Shown: positions 11,713 to 22,854, counted from the stretch's first letter. The stretch: DNA of 64,000 nucleotides from Porodaedalea pini (GCA_002794775.1 NBAY01000071.1:1-64000); one strand, 5' to 3'. Made by a program: numbers and translations. The notes: generated by a model from the letters alone, not told the origin.

Positions 11713-12219
11713 GCCATTTTCATAAGTCCTGCGACACGTGCATGTCATGTGAAATGAGCTGTATCTGAGCCAAAATGTCAAAAAAATAGAATAAATGTCT
11801 ATTTTCTCTGTAAATTCTGCACAGTACCTGCTCATTACTGCCCTTTTCAGAAGTATTGTCACACATCAAATTCATGTGGTTTTGATGCATCTTGTCGCAT
11901 AACTGCAGAAATTTGAGTAAATGACGACTTACTGTGTCAATTCCTCATGATACATGTTCATTACAGTTGTTTTCATAAGTCCTGTGACATGTGCATTTCA
12001 TGTGAAATGAGCCGTGTCTGAGCCAAAACATTGAAAAATAGAATAAATGTTGATTTTATCTGTAAATTCTGCACAGTACCTGCTCATTACAGCCATTTTC
12101 ATAAGTCCTGCGACACGTGCATGTCACGTGAAGTGAGCCGCGTCAGAGCCAAAGTGTCGAAGAATTAGAATGAATGCCTATTTTCTCTGTGATTTCTGCA
12201 CAGTACCTGCTCATTAAGT
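11713..12219 (+). repeat. Cluster of three R3 repeats
   Basis: Three copies of a ~130-bp unit (11713-11843, 11964-12091, 12092-12219) that begins near TTTCATAAGTCCTG and ends at GCACAGTACCTGCTCATTA. The last two are directly adjacent. The flank 11484-11712 holds no recognisable gene. Confidence 0.75.
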
Positions 12220-12937
12220 ACTCAAAAAAAAGGCACGGTTCTCAGGAGAAGAAATATGTAAAATAGGGAGCAATAAATTGATTGTATAGGCAAGTGGAGA
12301 TCAAACAAGTGCAGCTGGTCTGTTCTCTCACCTATTTCCACTGAGATTCAAAAATTATGGCTCCCCTACATCTAACTATAAAATTCTTTTCTGTATCTGT
12401 AAATTAAGTATATGACTATACCAACATCTCCTGCGAGTTTGAAGCCAATCCATTCAGTATTCATGGTCCAGCAGCAAGATTTGTGTTCTACTCTGCAAGA
12501 CCTGTTGTGAGAAAAGGAGGGTGGAAAGAGCTTGAAGTGGAACACAAATCTTGCTGCTGGACCATGAATACTGAATGGATTGGCTTCAAACTCGCAGGAG
12601 ATGTTGGTATAGTCATATACTTAATTTACAGATACAGAAAAGAATTTTATAGTTAGATGTAGGGGAGCCATAATTTTTGAATCTCAGTGGAAATAGGTGA
12701 GAGAACAGACCAGCTGCACTTGTTTGATCTCCACTTGCCTATACAATCAATTTATTGCTCCCTATTTTACATATTTCTTCTCCTGAGAACCGTGCCTTTT
12801 TTTTGAGTACTTAATGAGCAGGTACTGTGCAGAATTCACAGAGAAAATAGGCATTCATTCTAATTTTTCGACACTTTGGCTCTGACGCGGCTCATTTCAC
12901 GTGACATGCACGTGTCGCAGGACTTATGAAAAAGGCT
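12092..12937. repeat. Near-perfect ~850-bp palindrome
   Basis: The left arm 12092-12488 and right arm 12540-12937 are reverse complements with very few mismatches, around a 51-bp spacer (12489-12539). The outer ~128 bp of each arm is an R3 unit; the inner ~270 bp is a second repeat (R4), which recurs with its own spacer-side sequence at 12945-13260. The structure is therefore two R4+R3 units head to head. Confidence 0.85.
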
Positions 12938-12944
12938 GTAAGTA

Positions 12945-13260
12945 CTCAAAAAATAGGCACAGTTCTCAGGAGTAGAAATATGTAAAATATGGAGCAATAC
13001 ATTAACTGTGTAGGTGGGTAGAGATCAAACAAGTGCAGCCAGTCTGTTCTCTCATACATTTCCACTGAGATTCAAAAATTATGGCTCCCCTACATCTACC
13101 TATAAAATTCTTTCCTGTGTCTGTAAATTAAGTATATGACTATACCAACAGCTCCTGCAAGTTTGAAGCCAGTCCATGCAGTATTCATGGTGCAGCAGCA
13201 AGGTTTGTGTTCCACTTTGAGCTCTTTCCACCTTCCTCTTCTCACAACAGGTCTTGCAGC
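12945..13260. repeat. R4 repeat, third copy
   Basis: Direct-orientation, diverged (roughly 90% by eye) copy of the left palindrome arm (12217-12488). After the arm it continues with the reverse complement of the palindrome spacer, which shows the spacer is part of the R4 unit. The 150 bp after it hold no recognised feature. Confidence 0.7.
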
Positions 13261-13412
13261 ACAGACAAGAAGACTGCTAAGATTATAATTCTTTTTTTGG
13301 AATTATTGAACACGTAAAAGTCATCTTCCCTGCAAGTTTCCTGTCCATTTGCTTTGTGCTTTGACTGCTATGCTCAAATTTCTGTGCATACTACCAACAC
13401 CTGTGAGCACAT

Positions 13413-14680
13413 TGTCAGGCACGGTGCCTGTTTGAGATTAAATTATGCAACTATGATATTAGGATTCTTAATCACATTCACTACACTAAAGCAAGCACAG
13501 TAATTCTAGACGTCCAAGTGGTGAAGGGAATCCCTATGCATATGATTCAGAGACTCAGATATAACAAAACAAAATACAAAGAAAGAAAGAAAGACACACT
13601 CAGAAGGTGAACCCAAGTCAGAAGGCGAACCCAAGTCAGGAGGTGACACGTGGACTTCTATAGAAACTTCCACCATAATTCTGATCATGATGTCAAAATG
13701 TGTGTGTAATAAGTAATCTGATGACTCATACCTTATACATAATGGAACCTCATTAGATGGCTAGAGTGGTCTAGACCATAACTCAGCCAAGCGGTCATGC
13801 AGCATAGAGCGAAGAGCATTAATGTTTAGAAGATAGAGTGATGGCATGGCAGATTGCTGGTAATTAGTGAATATGAAGATGGAAACCAGTATTTAACAAG
13901 TACAATTTTCTCAATATTGTCAGTCCATGCAGATGCATGCAAAGACGGAGTTGTTTTCAGGAACTCACCGAGTGATGGAAGCACAGTCATGAATTCTCCA
14001 TCATTAGTGCTGATCCATAGAAGAAAAGATCAGCCAAGCCATTTAGCAGACAAATGGAAGCACAAAGAAGGTTATGGAAGAATTAGAAGGTCAGGGAATG
14101 TTATAGAACCCCGATGGAGTTGCATGGAACAGTATAGAATATTGATGGAATATGTTAGAATGTCAAAGAAGGTTCTAGAACTTAGTTACCATAGTTACCA
14201 AATCTATAAATATACCACTGTAGTCTATATAAGGAGGGCCTAGCCCCCCAACAATATAACGATTTTACTTGTGATTTATTGTGTGATCAGTCTGACTTGT
14301 TTAGTAAGAGCTTAAGCGCAAGGCTTAAGCAACTAGCAAATTTACTGATCTTATTGTGTGTTAAGACTGACTCATATAGTAAAGCTTAAGTAAGGGGCTT
14401 AAGCAACTAACGCAGTAGTTTAGCATTCATTACATATTACATTGACGTGTACTTAGCTTGAGCACCTGGCTTGAGCACTTAGTGAAATTATCTGAGAAAT
14501 CTGAGCTCTAGAAGATCTAGAGCTAACTGCTATTTGACACCTTAGAAACTAAATAGCATACATCTCAGCCTCTTGACAACCTGAGAAGACGTTTGACTCA
14601 AGACAAGTCCAACTGACTCAGTGGAAATTGTGATTGTGAATATTACACCATTTTATTTCATTACACTTTCCAGCACGACA
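13413..14680 (+). repeat. Solo LTR, family X, copy 1 (1268 bp)
   Basis: Starts TGTCAGGCACGG and ends CCAGCACGACA (TGTC...GACA ends). It contains a TATA-like TATATAAGG (about 14225-14233) followed by a leader-like segment with GCTTAAG-type direct repeats (about 14308-14410) and a short palindrome (14502-14522). A second, almost identical copy exists at 17708-17739 plus 23519-24756. No internal coding region or partner LTR is adjacent, so it is read as a solo LTR. Flanks CACAT and ACGTG are not a clean target duplication. The 129-codon frame at 13854-14243 lies inside the LTR and is identical in both copies; I do not call it a gene. Confidence 0.65.
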
Positions 14681-14739
14681 ACGTGAGCATGTGTTAGCCA
14701 AACCATCACCATGCAAACACAAAAACCAATGCTCTACTT

Positions 14740-16947
14740 CCTCCTCCTCTCAGGTCATTCCATGATGGTTTCAGGCAAGGCACTCTCAGATGATGCAAGA
14801 CACATCATATTCAGACTGTATCAGTCACAACTCTTCACTGTGCATGACCTGGCCAGGGTAATAGATATCCATTGAGCAACAATCCACTGAACTGTTGCTC
14901 AACACAAGTGCATGGGGCATTTACGACAGGAGGGTATGAGGACTGGAAAACCAAGGTTGCTTGATTATGCAGTGTGGAGATCCCAATGCCGCTGGCCTTG
15001 GAATCAGGTCTATTAGGTTCAACTTGACTCAGGACAGCCTTACAAGTATCCCCAATGTATTTCAGGACACTTTCAGTGTTTGGCTGGATTAACTTGATGC
15101 ATACAGCTTGGTTCTGTACTGGTGAGCCACCAAAGTCTGTTTTCGGTCAGGTCTGGTATTGTTCCGAGCCTCCCAAAGCTTAATTGCTTATGTGCCTGAG
15201 TTCTGGCTCTGAGTTCTGGCTGTTTGGTGTTGTTTGGCTAGAGCCTCTGGTCTGTCTTTGTGTCCTTTGTATGCTGCTCAGAGGCTCAACCCTCTGTCAG
15301 TTACTTAAACACTCATGTAAATGTCTCAAAAATAGAAGTTTAGTTCCCCCGAGTCAGTCCCAGTCTTTAGTTCTCATCTCTGTCACTGTTCAGTGTTGTT
15401 CTATCTGTTCTGTCTATTCTGTCTCGAGTCCCATTTTTGGTCAAATTTTGCTTTTGCTATATTGTGCTCAGTTCTAAACCGATTCTTGAGCTCTCTTCAG
15501 ATTCTTAATCTTGTCAAAAATCACTTTCGAACACTGTCTTGTCTTGCACAATTCTGAGCCCATGTCATAGAGCTACTAAAATAGCTTTTTGGTTCCGGGA
15601 GTTCTGTGTGTTCCACCAGCCACAACCAGTGCAACCACTATATCTCTGTCAATTCTGCATTGTGTCTCGAGGTCTTTTTAGATTCGGAATCATCTCAATG
15701 AATAGTATCAATTTCTGTCTTCACTGGCGAGTTTCCAAGCCCAGGTTGTCAAGATTGTAGTTGCTCTCTGTTCTCTGACTGCATTTAGGCACGTTTTGCT
15801 GGTCGTCCTTTGTACTTGCACCCCTGAGTTGACACCTAGCCCCAAGTATTCCCCTACACTTCCCTACACTTCCTGACACTATCCCCTCCATCAGACACAT
15901 TAGAGTGAACCCCCAGTGGCCGAACTCAACCAGGTCTGAGTCTGCCTGTAGACCCATACCATCACCTTTCAGCAGATACACAGGTGAGTGCATTTTTTGA
16001 ATTGTAATGACTCACTGTGGCTAACTGAACTTTAGTATCTCTTGAGCACAATAGAGCATCACAAGGACCAGTACTTAGATGAGGTGAGGGAGGAGCTGGA
16101 AAGGGTAACAGGGAAGAAGGTTTCAGACACTACAGTATGGAGGTCTCTGCGCCAGGCTGGGTTCACTCTGAAGACAGTGCAGTGATGCTTATGGCTTTGC
16201 ATCAGCAAACTTACTCTGCTAAAGATATTGAAAAGGGCACTTGAACACAGTGAGTCTGCTTGGCTCCAGTACAGATTGAGAATGTGATCTTAATATGAGG
16301 CAGAACAGCTTGTCTTCATCAATGAGAGCACATGTGACCGACGTACCTTCTTGAGGAAGAAAGCATGGACTTTGCAGGGTTATCAGGCATATCAGAAAGT
16401 GATCTTTACATGGGGAAAAAAGGTGCGATGCTTATCTTTATGACTGCAGATCTGACTGCTTGCCTCTTTTAGGTATTTGATCTTGCATGCAATCACTTTG
16501 ACTGGCATGCTTGACTGTACAATACTGGAAGGATCCTTCAATGCCACCTCCTTCTCTACATTTATCAGGGATCTCTTGGACCACATGCAACCTTGGCCGG
16601 CCCAAAACTCTGTTGTGATGATAGACAACTGCACAATTCACAAGTCATTGGAAATCTATGAACTCAGAGTCAAGGTCCATCTATTCTGACCTGTCATGCT
16701 GCAACGCAGGGCTCTTACTGATCTGACTCTGCACAGGGGCATGAAGCTGGAATTTCTCTCCACATATTCTTCAGACTTCAACCTGATCAAGCTGGCATTC
16801 TTTCTGCTGAAATCTCAACTTTGTCGGGTTAAATTCAGTGATGAGGAAATGGATGCTTTGGTACTTGCAAAGCTTTATGGTGAAACCATGTCTATCAGTG
16901 CTGCAGATTGTTGTGCTTTCTATCATCATTGCAGTTATCTCTGTTAG
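14740..16947 (+). pseudogene. Tc1/mariner-type transposase, inactivated and interrupted
   Basis: Remnant of a DDE transposase of the Tc1-like group common in basidiomycetes. The N-terminal DNA-binding helix-turn-helix part is at about 14765-14976 (VSGKALSDDARHIIFRLYQS, then GKPRLLDYAV). It is separated from the rest by the R1 repeat (14977-15970) and a likely intron (GTGAGT...TTTAG, about 15985-16031). The catalytic part reads YLDEVREELERV (about 16075), AEQLVFINEST (about 16303), MLDCTILEGSFNATSF (about 16507), VVMIDNCTIHK (about 16617) and YSSDFNLIKLAF (about 16770-16800). Family knowledge expects D, D and E at FVDES, LDN and NPIEEAF. Here the first Asp is Asn and the Glu is Lys, both G-to-A type changes, and several in-frame stops occur. 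It is dead. Confidence 0.75.
14977..15970 (+). repeat. Repeat R1, copy 2, inside the Tc1 gene
   Basis: Reverse-complement counterpart of 155-1150. Shared landmarks include GTGGAGATCCC at its start and ACCATCACCT at its end. The GGTCC-rich outer ends seen in copy 1 are not present here. Many CpG sites of copy 1 appear as TpG or CpA in this copy, implying longer or heavier methylation decay. Confidence 0.7.
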
Positions 16948-17043
16948 TGTCAGGTTTCTTCATCGAGTGGATATAGGCTTCCTTGTCACTGTCTCAACTG
17001 GTCTAACAATGTAATATATTCTGTCTATATGATGTATGCATAA

Positions 17044-17382
17044 CTACTGTTCCTTGATGTGAGAAACATCCTCCTGTGCATATTGAACAATACAATTGAG
17101 TAACCTAATGCTTGCCTCCACTTGAGCATCAATAACTATCTTCTCAAGCCTTCCAAATTCTAAGTAAGCCAAGTCATCCAAGCATTTAACATCATTGGCC
17201 TTGAAAACAGGTAGCAGAGACCTGTATTGGTAGTCATCATGGCCTCTCTCCATGTCATCATGCAATGATTCAATCCAATTCTGAACAGAAGGGTAATCAT
17301 GTGGCCTGTGCTCAGCTACCACCTGGTTATGCATTTGGTAGTGCTGGGCAATGACTGGCTGGTTAAAAGGTTGCATTGGCAC
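17044..17382 (-). CDS. Short hypothetical protein fragment, all-alpha
   Basis: Open frame of 112 codons reading MPMQPFNQPVIAQHYQMHN at its start, with YPSVQNWIESLHDD, a stretch KCLDDLAYLEFGRLEKIVID and a final LLNCIVQYAQEDVSHI. The pattern of helices resembles a SAM-like fold seen in some basidiomycete transposon-associated proteins, but I cannot name it. It ends 5 bp before an LTR, so it may be the stump of a longer gene cut by that insertion. Confidence 0.35.
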   Translation of the reverse strand: MPMQPFNQPVIAQHYQMHNQVVAEHRPHDYPSVQNWIESLHDDMERGHDDYQYRSLLPVFKANDVKCLDDLAYLEFGRLEKIVIDAQVEASIRLLNCIVQYAQEDVSHIKEQ

Positions 17383-17387
17383 TACAG

Positions 17388-17707
17388 TGTTAGGACTTGA
17401 GCTTTTCCCTTTCCTTTATTTTCCCTTTTACCATTTCTTTTCTCTCAATTGCTCCTTTTCATACATTTTACCGTCTTTTTAATCATTTCCCACACTCCCT
17501 TGCACCCAACCTTCATTCGTTCCATTCCGCTCCTTTATGTAATCTCAGACAATTGGGCAACTGGTTCTCATGAGGTGATTGCTGTATATAAAGAAGAGGA
17601 ATTGCATCTGAACACCTGTTCTGCTTTTCCTCTTACCTCCGCAACAACCTAGGTGAGACCCCCCCCCCCTGTACTAGTGTACATTGTATTAATCCTCTTA
17701 CCTCCAC
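17388..17707 (+). repeat. Element A 5' LTR, first part
   Basis: Begins TGTTAGGACTTGAGC and carries the LTR TATA box (TATATAAAG near 17585) and the 11-nt R start GTTCTGCTTTT (17618-17628). It stops after TTACCTCCAC, where the LTR-X insertion begins. The remainder of the LTR resumes at 24757. Confidence 0.85.
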
Positions 17708-17739
17708 TGTCAGGCGTGGTGCCTGTTTGAGATTAAATT
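17708..17739 (+). repeat. LTR-X copy 2, first 32 bp
   Basis: Matches the first 32 bp of the solo LTR at 13413 (TGTCAGGCGTGGTGCC...GATTAAATT). It is then interrupted by the terminal-inverted-repeat transposon and continues at 23519. Confidence 0.8.
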
Positions 17740-18242
17740 CATCAGGAAAATGGCAAACACTATACACTGTTATATGCTACTATATAGCATTTATAGTAGT
17801 CCATAGTTGTTTAGTAGTTAATGGTAACCCCCCCTCTATATAGGACTGTATAGTACCATAGTGCCATAGCTGTATGTTACATAGCACAGAATAGGCCATA
17901 GAGGGATATCACATAGTGTGGATAGACCATAGTGGTATAGTATTATAGCACTGAATAGCACATAGAGTCAAATAGGTCATAATTTCTTAGAGACATATAG
18001 TGATATAAAGGAGTCTATAGCCATGTGACTAGGCAGTGTCATACTTACTAGGGCATCTCAGGACCTCACACTTTTATTCAGATAGCGGGCAGATTGCAAA
18101 AATCATATATTATAATATGCAAATACATTGGATCTACTATTCTACTGGTGTAGCCATGCACTTCTGACTGCCGGCTTATCTCCCTGACTTCCTCATCAGA
18201 CTTGCTCCATGACGATGCACATTAGATACACACATGTGTCTG

Positions 18243-20085
18243 CTATGTTCCTTGATGTCCGACTTCACCCGTTTCCTCTTCGCACCGCGGAAGGACTGCG
18301 ACGCATTTGCTGTGAAGTGTCAGCACGATGCCGTCCCATTTGGTCACGACGCGCAGGCGAGACATGTACAGTGCTTTCGCGCACTCGAACATCTCCGGTT
18401 GGATAGTCTCGAGAAGTGCAGGTATGGCAATCTCCAGTTCTGCGACTCCTATTAGCGCTTGAACGCCTGGATCACGTCGCACAGAAAGTGTTTGCTTCTT
18501 CTGGATATCGAACGGACCGAGTTTGAGGCGAAGTAGCACATTCTGGACAAAGAGTCATTTGTAAGATTACAGGCAAACCGAGGAGCAAGAAATAATTATA
18601 TGTTTACACCTTCTGTTCCCAGTCGTTGAACTTGTAGCCAGGAGTGTAGCCGTCCCGTACATCCACCTTCGCGTGGATACCGGCTCTCCTGAGCGTCTTC
18701 GCAAGCTCCTCACAGCGGTCGTATAATTCCTGCTTATTAGTACGCATGGTGATACCGCAGGGGACAATGATTACTTGGATGCTCGCGACGCGTGGTGGGA
18801 GAACAAGACCTGGTTGTCGTCGTGGATCATGACCATAACTCCGATCGTGCGCGTGCTTAGACCCCATAAGTTCTGCCACGCAAATGATTTGCCACCGTTC
18901 GAACCCGTACCTTGCGGATCGTCCGGGTCTTCGACCATAATGTTAGACATCTCTGGCCGCGAAAAGTTTTGGCCAAGACAATGCGACGTCGCAGCTTGGA
19001 TGCCACGACCGGTCGTCGGAATGAAGCCTTCCACGGTCGTCGTGTACAGACCACCGGCGAACTTCTCCTTCTCGGACTTGATGCCGGGGATGATGGGTAT
19101 GGCGAGCAGCTCCTCGTACACGCGACGATTTAAGCCAAGAATTTCCCGTACTTCAGTGTCGGCCTCTTTCTTCGTGAGATGCGCAGTGTGGCCTTCCTGC
19201 CATAGGAATTAGCGCGTACGGAGGAACGGCTGGGGGCTCTTGGATTCCCAGCGCACAACGCTGTCCCACTGGTTGAGCTTGAGGGGGTAGATCACGATAG
19301 CTCTTGATCTATTCGGCGTAGTAGAGATACATGGCCGTTTCTGCGGTCGGACGGATTGTTGAGCTCCTCAAGCTCGGAGCTCCCTCTGAAGGCGCATGTC
19401 AACATCGAGTTGGAAATCAAAAAAATTGAACACGTACGTCCTGGTCATCCATGCCACTTCCGGACAAAAGCCCTCAATGTGGTCCTTTTCGCGCTCGAGC
19501 ACCTTGAGATGCGAATGTTGGGAAGTCAGAATTCTGAACCATTCTGTGGCGAGTAAGAACCTGAGATGCAGATGCTTGTTTTTTTAATAAATACCTTGGA
19601 CTGCTTTCCAGATGCTGTATGACCAGGGATTAGGAATGTAGCATCCACAAACGCTGTAGTAGTCTAACATACCGGCCTTGATCAGCGCCTATGATACTTG
19701 TCAGCACTAAGTGAGGGATTACAGAACAATCAGCATACGTTCGCATACCAAACCGGAAAGTCGACCTTTTTCTTCACGCCAATAGCTATCTTCACGGCGC
19801 CCTCAAATCTCCCTTCCTCTTTCGTTGCCTTTTCCTGGATGGCAATTGCAGACGTGGACGCAGCAGGCGCCGCAGCATCGGTCTTGAGTGTCGCGAAGTC
19901 TACTTCGTGAAGCTTGATCTCTCCGGTTCCGAGAATGCGCAAGTATGAAGCAATGTCGGTTCCAGAGAGGAAGACAGTAGAATTGGAGGCGAGCGCACGT
20001 ACGGCGAAGGGGGAAGTCGATGATGCGAGCGATGCACCAAGGACCGTGACAACCTTCGGGAACGTGTTGGCATCGGTTTCGACGA
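18243..20085 (-). pseudogene. Prolyl-tRNA synthetase pseudogene, copy 2 (captured)
   Basis: Second copy of the cytosolic prolyl-tRNA synthetase gene, antisense to copy 1. Blocks from high to low coordinates: DANTFPKVVTVLGASLASST (about 20050), VKIAIGVKKKVDFPVWYANV (about 19790-19740), GCYI.PWSYSIWK (about 19640), the motif region [20 protein letters not shown] (about 19110-19050), [34 protein letters not shown] (about 18850), GYTPGYKFNDWEQK (about 18640-18610), and LGPFDIQKKQTLSVRRD (about 18520). At least two GT-AG introns remain (near 19685-19740 and 19560-19600). Frameshifts (for example near 18800) and stops inactivate it. It keeps ~300 bp that copy 1 has lost, so neither derives simply from the other. 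The C-terminus is missing. Confidence 0.85.
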
Positions 20086-20347
20086 GGAAGCGACATTCGC
20101 AGTGAACGGGTTGGTAGCAGCGCTGATACGGTGCACACTCAAACAGGTCGGCAACGAGTTTGGCATCAGCCTCCTTCGCCTCAATAGCAGACATGACAAG
20201 CTTCTCGACGAGAAGATGTCGATGCTCCGAGGGAAGTGCAGAGAAATACTCTTCTGCATCGTTGAGATCGCGGATAGCGAAGAATTCCTTGCGGTCCTGG
20301 TCAGTCTTCTTTTCCGCTTGCTCCTTCGACATCGACAATTTTCCCAT
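19730..20347 (-). other. Chimeric eIF4G-ProRS open frame
   Basis: A single open frame of 205 codons begins in the eIF4G MA3 domain (EFFAIRDLNDAEEYF) and continues without a stop into the YbaK-like N-terminal region and catalytic entry of prolyl-tRNA synthetase (VKIAIGVKKKVDFPVWYA). The join lies near 20080-20130. It shows how capture of adjacent fragments can create a fusion frame. Whether it is transcribed is unknown. Confidence 0.75.
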
Positions 20348-22023
20348 AGTCCTTCTCGAGAATCTCGCCCTCCTCGCCCTCCTCGCTGTTGTGAGTCTCA
20401 GCGGGACTATTCTCCGACTTCTCCTGCATGGGCTTCGAACGCGGAAGCAGGTTGAGTCTGGGACGCTGAGCAGGTTGGACAGGTTCCACAGATGGGTTGT
20501 GGGTCAAGTCGACGCTCATTGTACGGCTTGACGAGCGACTTGGACGAGACGAGGATGCAGTAGGAGCCTCATTAGCGGCCTCAGCGGCCTGCAGCATCTG
20601 GAACATGTTCGTGTTCGAACTTGTCCTTGAAAGGCTCGCACTGTCGTGCTTGCTGTCTCCCTTCTTCGTGAGACGCTGGTCGGTCCGAAGTTCATGGTGC
20701 CACTGCCCTTCTGAATCTTGCCAGAGTTCGTCAGATCACCCGCCTCGTTTGCAGGCCTCGAAGGGCCAGAGGAGACAGCCCATCCGTCGGGACCGACTTG
20801 AGCATATCCGCCACGATCATGGCCACGGCGTGAACCACCGCGAGACATGGCCGACCGCGCTAAGTTATGTTGCTCCTGTTGCGCCTTCTCTTTCGCGGCC
20901 TGTATATTGGTAAGCACAAGTGAAATCGAGTAACAAAGCAAGAGCGCTTACCGTCTCATGAATCTGAGCGATTGTCGACGGAGCAGCGACCAAGTTGCGG
21001 GTAGTCCATTTCCTTTCCCGCAATTCAATCACATCCTGTCCAAGAAAGTCAGCTCAACGAAAGGCTAGGAAACAGAGGGTACGCACTTGTAACATGAACG
21101 GCATACAAGACGACACGTTGCTGCTCTTCGCAAGCTCCTTCATCCGATTGAAATAGACGTCCATGTGTCCGCGAGCCTTAGAGGTATCGAGCGCCTGACC
21201 AACAGTTGTCAGGAGTTTACATAAACTTTCGATTTCTTCCTCCTCGGGATTGTCGACGTTGCTGAGCAGCTTCTTGATACATGATACGTTCCGTGAGCAT
21301 CTGAAGCTTGAAGAGCTCGTCGATGAACTTGACGAGTCCGAGACCTTGACGCTTGGCCTTCTGAGCAGCGTAGTATTCGTCCGAGTACAGCGCACTCTCG
21401 CCAGCCCCCTTGTTTTCTTCCTTTTCGTTGGCATCTTTAACAGCCTGATCCTCTGTCGCCTTCACGAGAGCCGCTGACGCCATCGACTCCTTCTGCGTCC
21501 AGCCGCGCTCGAAGTCTTCCTGACAGCGATTCAGAAGGTACTTACGGAAAAGCAGACCACCTGTAATCGGCTTGCCCTCAGCATTGCGGATACCATCATC
21601 CTGCACGTTCAGACTGATCTACTCCATCATCTTACGGCACAAGCGAGCATATATCTCACTCCAGGCCGCCTCATCCGTCGTCTTCTCGAACACAAGCCGA
21701 ACGACCTGAATGAATGTACGCCCATCCTTCTCACTCTCACTCTTGTTTGCCCACACAATGATCTGGTTTGAGATGGACTCAAACTTCTCCATAGTGAGCT
21801 TGTTGAGTAGCAAACGGACCTTCTTGTTCACAATCTCGGGTGAACCTGGGTCATTCGAGGCCCCACGCCTGGACGTGCTGCCCGCGACCCAGCGGTTCGC
21901 AGACTGCTCGAGCGGCGCGACGTGTTCAAAGGAGGAAGCAGCATTCGCGTTGAACTGATTGGCAGAAGCGCTGATACGATTCGACTCGTCGCGTGTTGAG
22001 CCGCCACGTTTCCTACGCGTACC
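20120..22023 (-). pseudogene. eIF4G pseudogene (captured)
   Basis: Most of the C-terminal half of translation initiation factor eIF4G, the scaffold that binds eIF4A. It starts after an intron acceptor (CAG at 22024-22026) with GTRRKRGG, then APLEQSANRWVAGSTSRR (about 21930-21880), the MIF4G domain (RLLLNKLTMEKFESISNQII, about 21830-21760, to NVDNPEEEEIESLCKLLTTV, about 21255-21195), a linker with RLNLLPRSKP, and an MA3 domain start (EFFAIRDLNDAEEYFSALPS, about 20290-20230) cut short near 20130. Introns at 21036-21086 and 20900-20951 are intact GT-AG. Damage: CAG to TAG nonsense after KMME (about 21619), and frameshifts near 21280 and 20620. In the last part the reading frame runs on into prolyl-tRNA synthetase sequence. 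Confidence 0.85.
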
Positions 22024-22108
22024 CTGGAAAATAGAAAGCATCAAGTAGGAGGGAAGCAGAAATTGGCGTACTCGAAGACAGCGCCAACAAGCCCTTTCCT
22101 TTCCTCTT

Positions 22109-22830
22109 CTAGCTTTCCGTCTTCTTGTGGCATTGCTCGTCTGTAAACTTGCGCCCCGTCTTCATCTTGCCGTGGTTATGCTTGCGCGTCATGACCTCGC
22201 GCCACACGCGTGTCTCGACGCGCGAGGGATCTTGCACAGCGTCGCTGGTCAGCACTTTCGCGAGATTTGCGAGGCGGGCTTTAGACGCGTCAGACGGAGC
22301 AAGACCCATGCGGATGCGGTTGCGCTTGTCCTGCAGTTCTGCCTGCCGGCGCTGCTTGCACATCTTCTGCCCCCTCTTCGTAGCATGAGCGGCTTAATCT
22401 TCGTCTTGTCCTTGTCGCCCGGAGCAGGGATCTTTATGGGGTGTTGCACGTAGATGTTATGGGAGGGTCGAGAGTATGGATATTGAGCACAGATATTGAG
22501 TGCGGATATTCCTGCATTCAAATCATCGTAGGAGTCGTTGGGTAAAAAGGCCATGCTTCACTACTCTGCATTCGGAGCTTCACGCTACATGTAGAGTCAG
22601 AACACATTAATCGGCCATATACAATGACTCACCCTGATGATCTTTTCCGTGGTCTCAAACTCTCCATTCAGACCCGTCTTCCGAGCGCCTTCGGCGATAC
22701 ACTGCTTGAGAGTTTCCAGCTGAGCATCTTGACGGTATTGGTTTGCGATCTGGACATACTTCCCCTTCTGGTTGAAGCGGAACGATCGTAAAGTATTCTC
22801 CTTCGAACGCACCAGGGTGCTGTTGTTGAT
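22109..22830 (-). pseudogene. PRP3 splicing-factor pseudogene (captured)
   Basis: Fragment of the U4/U6 snRNP protein Prp3. Blocks in order: RSFRFNQKGKYVQIANQYRQ (about 22780-22720), ARKTGLNGEFETTEKIIR, an intron (GTGAGT...GTAG, about 22587-22634), then a segment where two tandem Trp codons expected in AEWWD have become TAG TGA (about 22565), AFLPNDSYDDL, YVQHPIKIPAPGDKDKTKIK (about 22450-22400), QRRQAELQDKRNRIRMGLAP, LAKVLTSDAVQDPSRVETRV (about 22265-22200), and a stop after HKKTES. A frameshift lies near 22370. The N-terminus and the C-terminal domain are absent. It lies upstream of, and in the same orientation as, the eIF4G fragment, an arrangement expected from capture rather than from a normal locus. 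Confidence 0.8.
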
Positions 22831-22854
22831 GGGTGGTGTGAAGTTGGCAGTGGC

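Noticed and set aside
11713..13260. CRISPR-like array
   Set aside because: Repeats are 130-270 bp with no regular short spacers, in a eukaryotic context.
13854..14243. 129-codon frame identical at 23930-24319
   Set aside because: Lies within both LTR-X copies, which are almost identical over their whole length, so identity is not evidence of coding selection.
13408..14685. Clean target duplication around solo LTR-X copy 1
   Set aside because: CACAT versus ACGTG; copy 2 flanks TCCAC versus CCGTG also fail. The exact LTR end is uncertain by a few bases.
1..20400. One large inverted duplication, because R1 and ProRS each occur twice in opposite orientation
   Set aside because: The order is R1 then ProRS in both places; a true inverted duplication would reverse the order.
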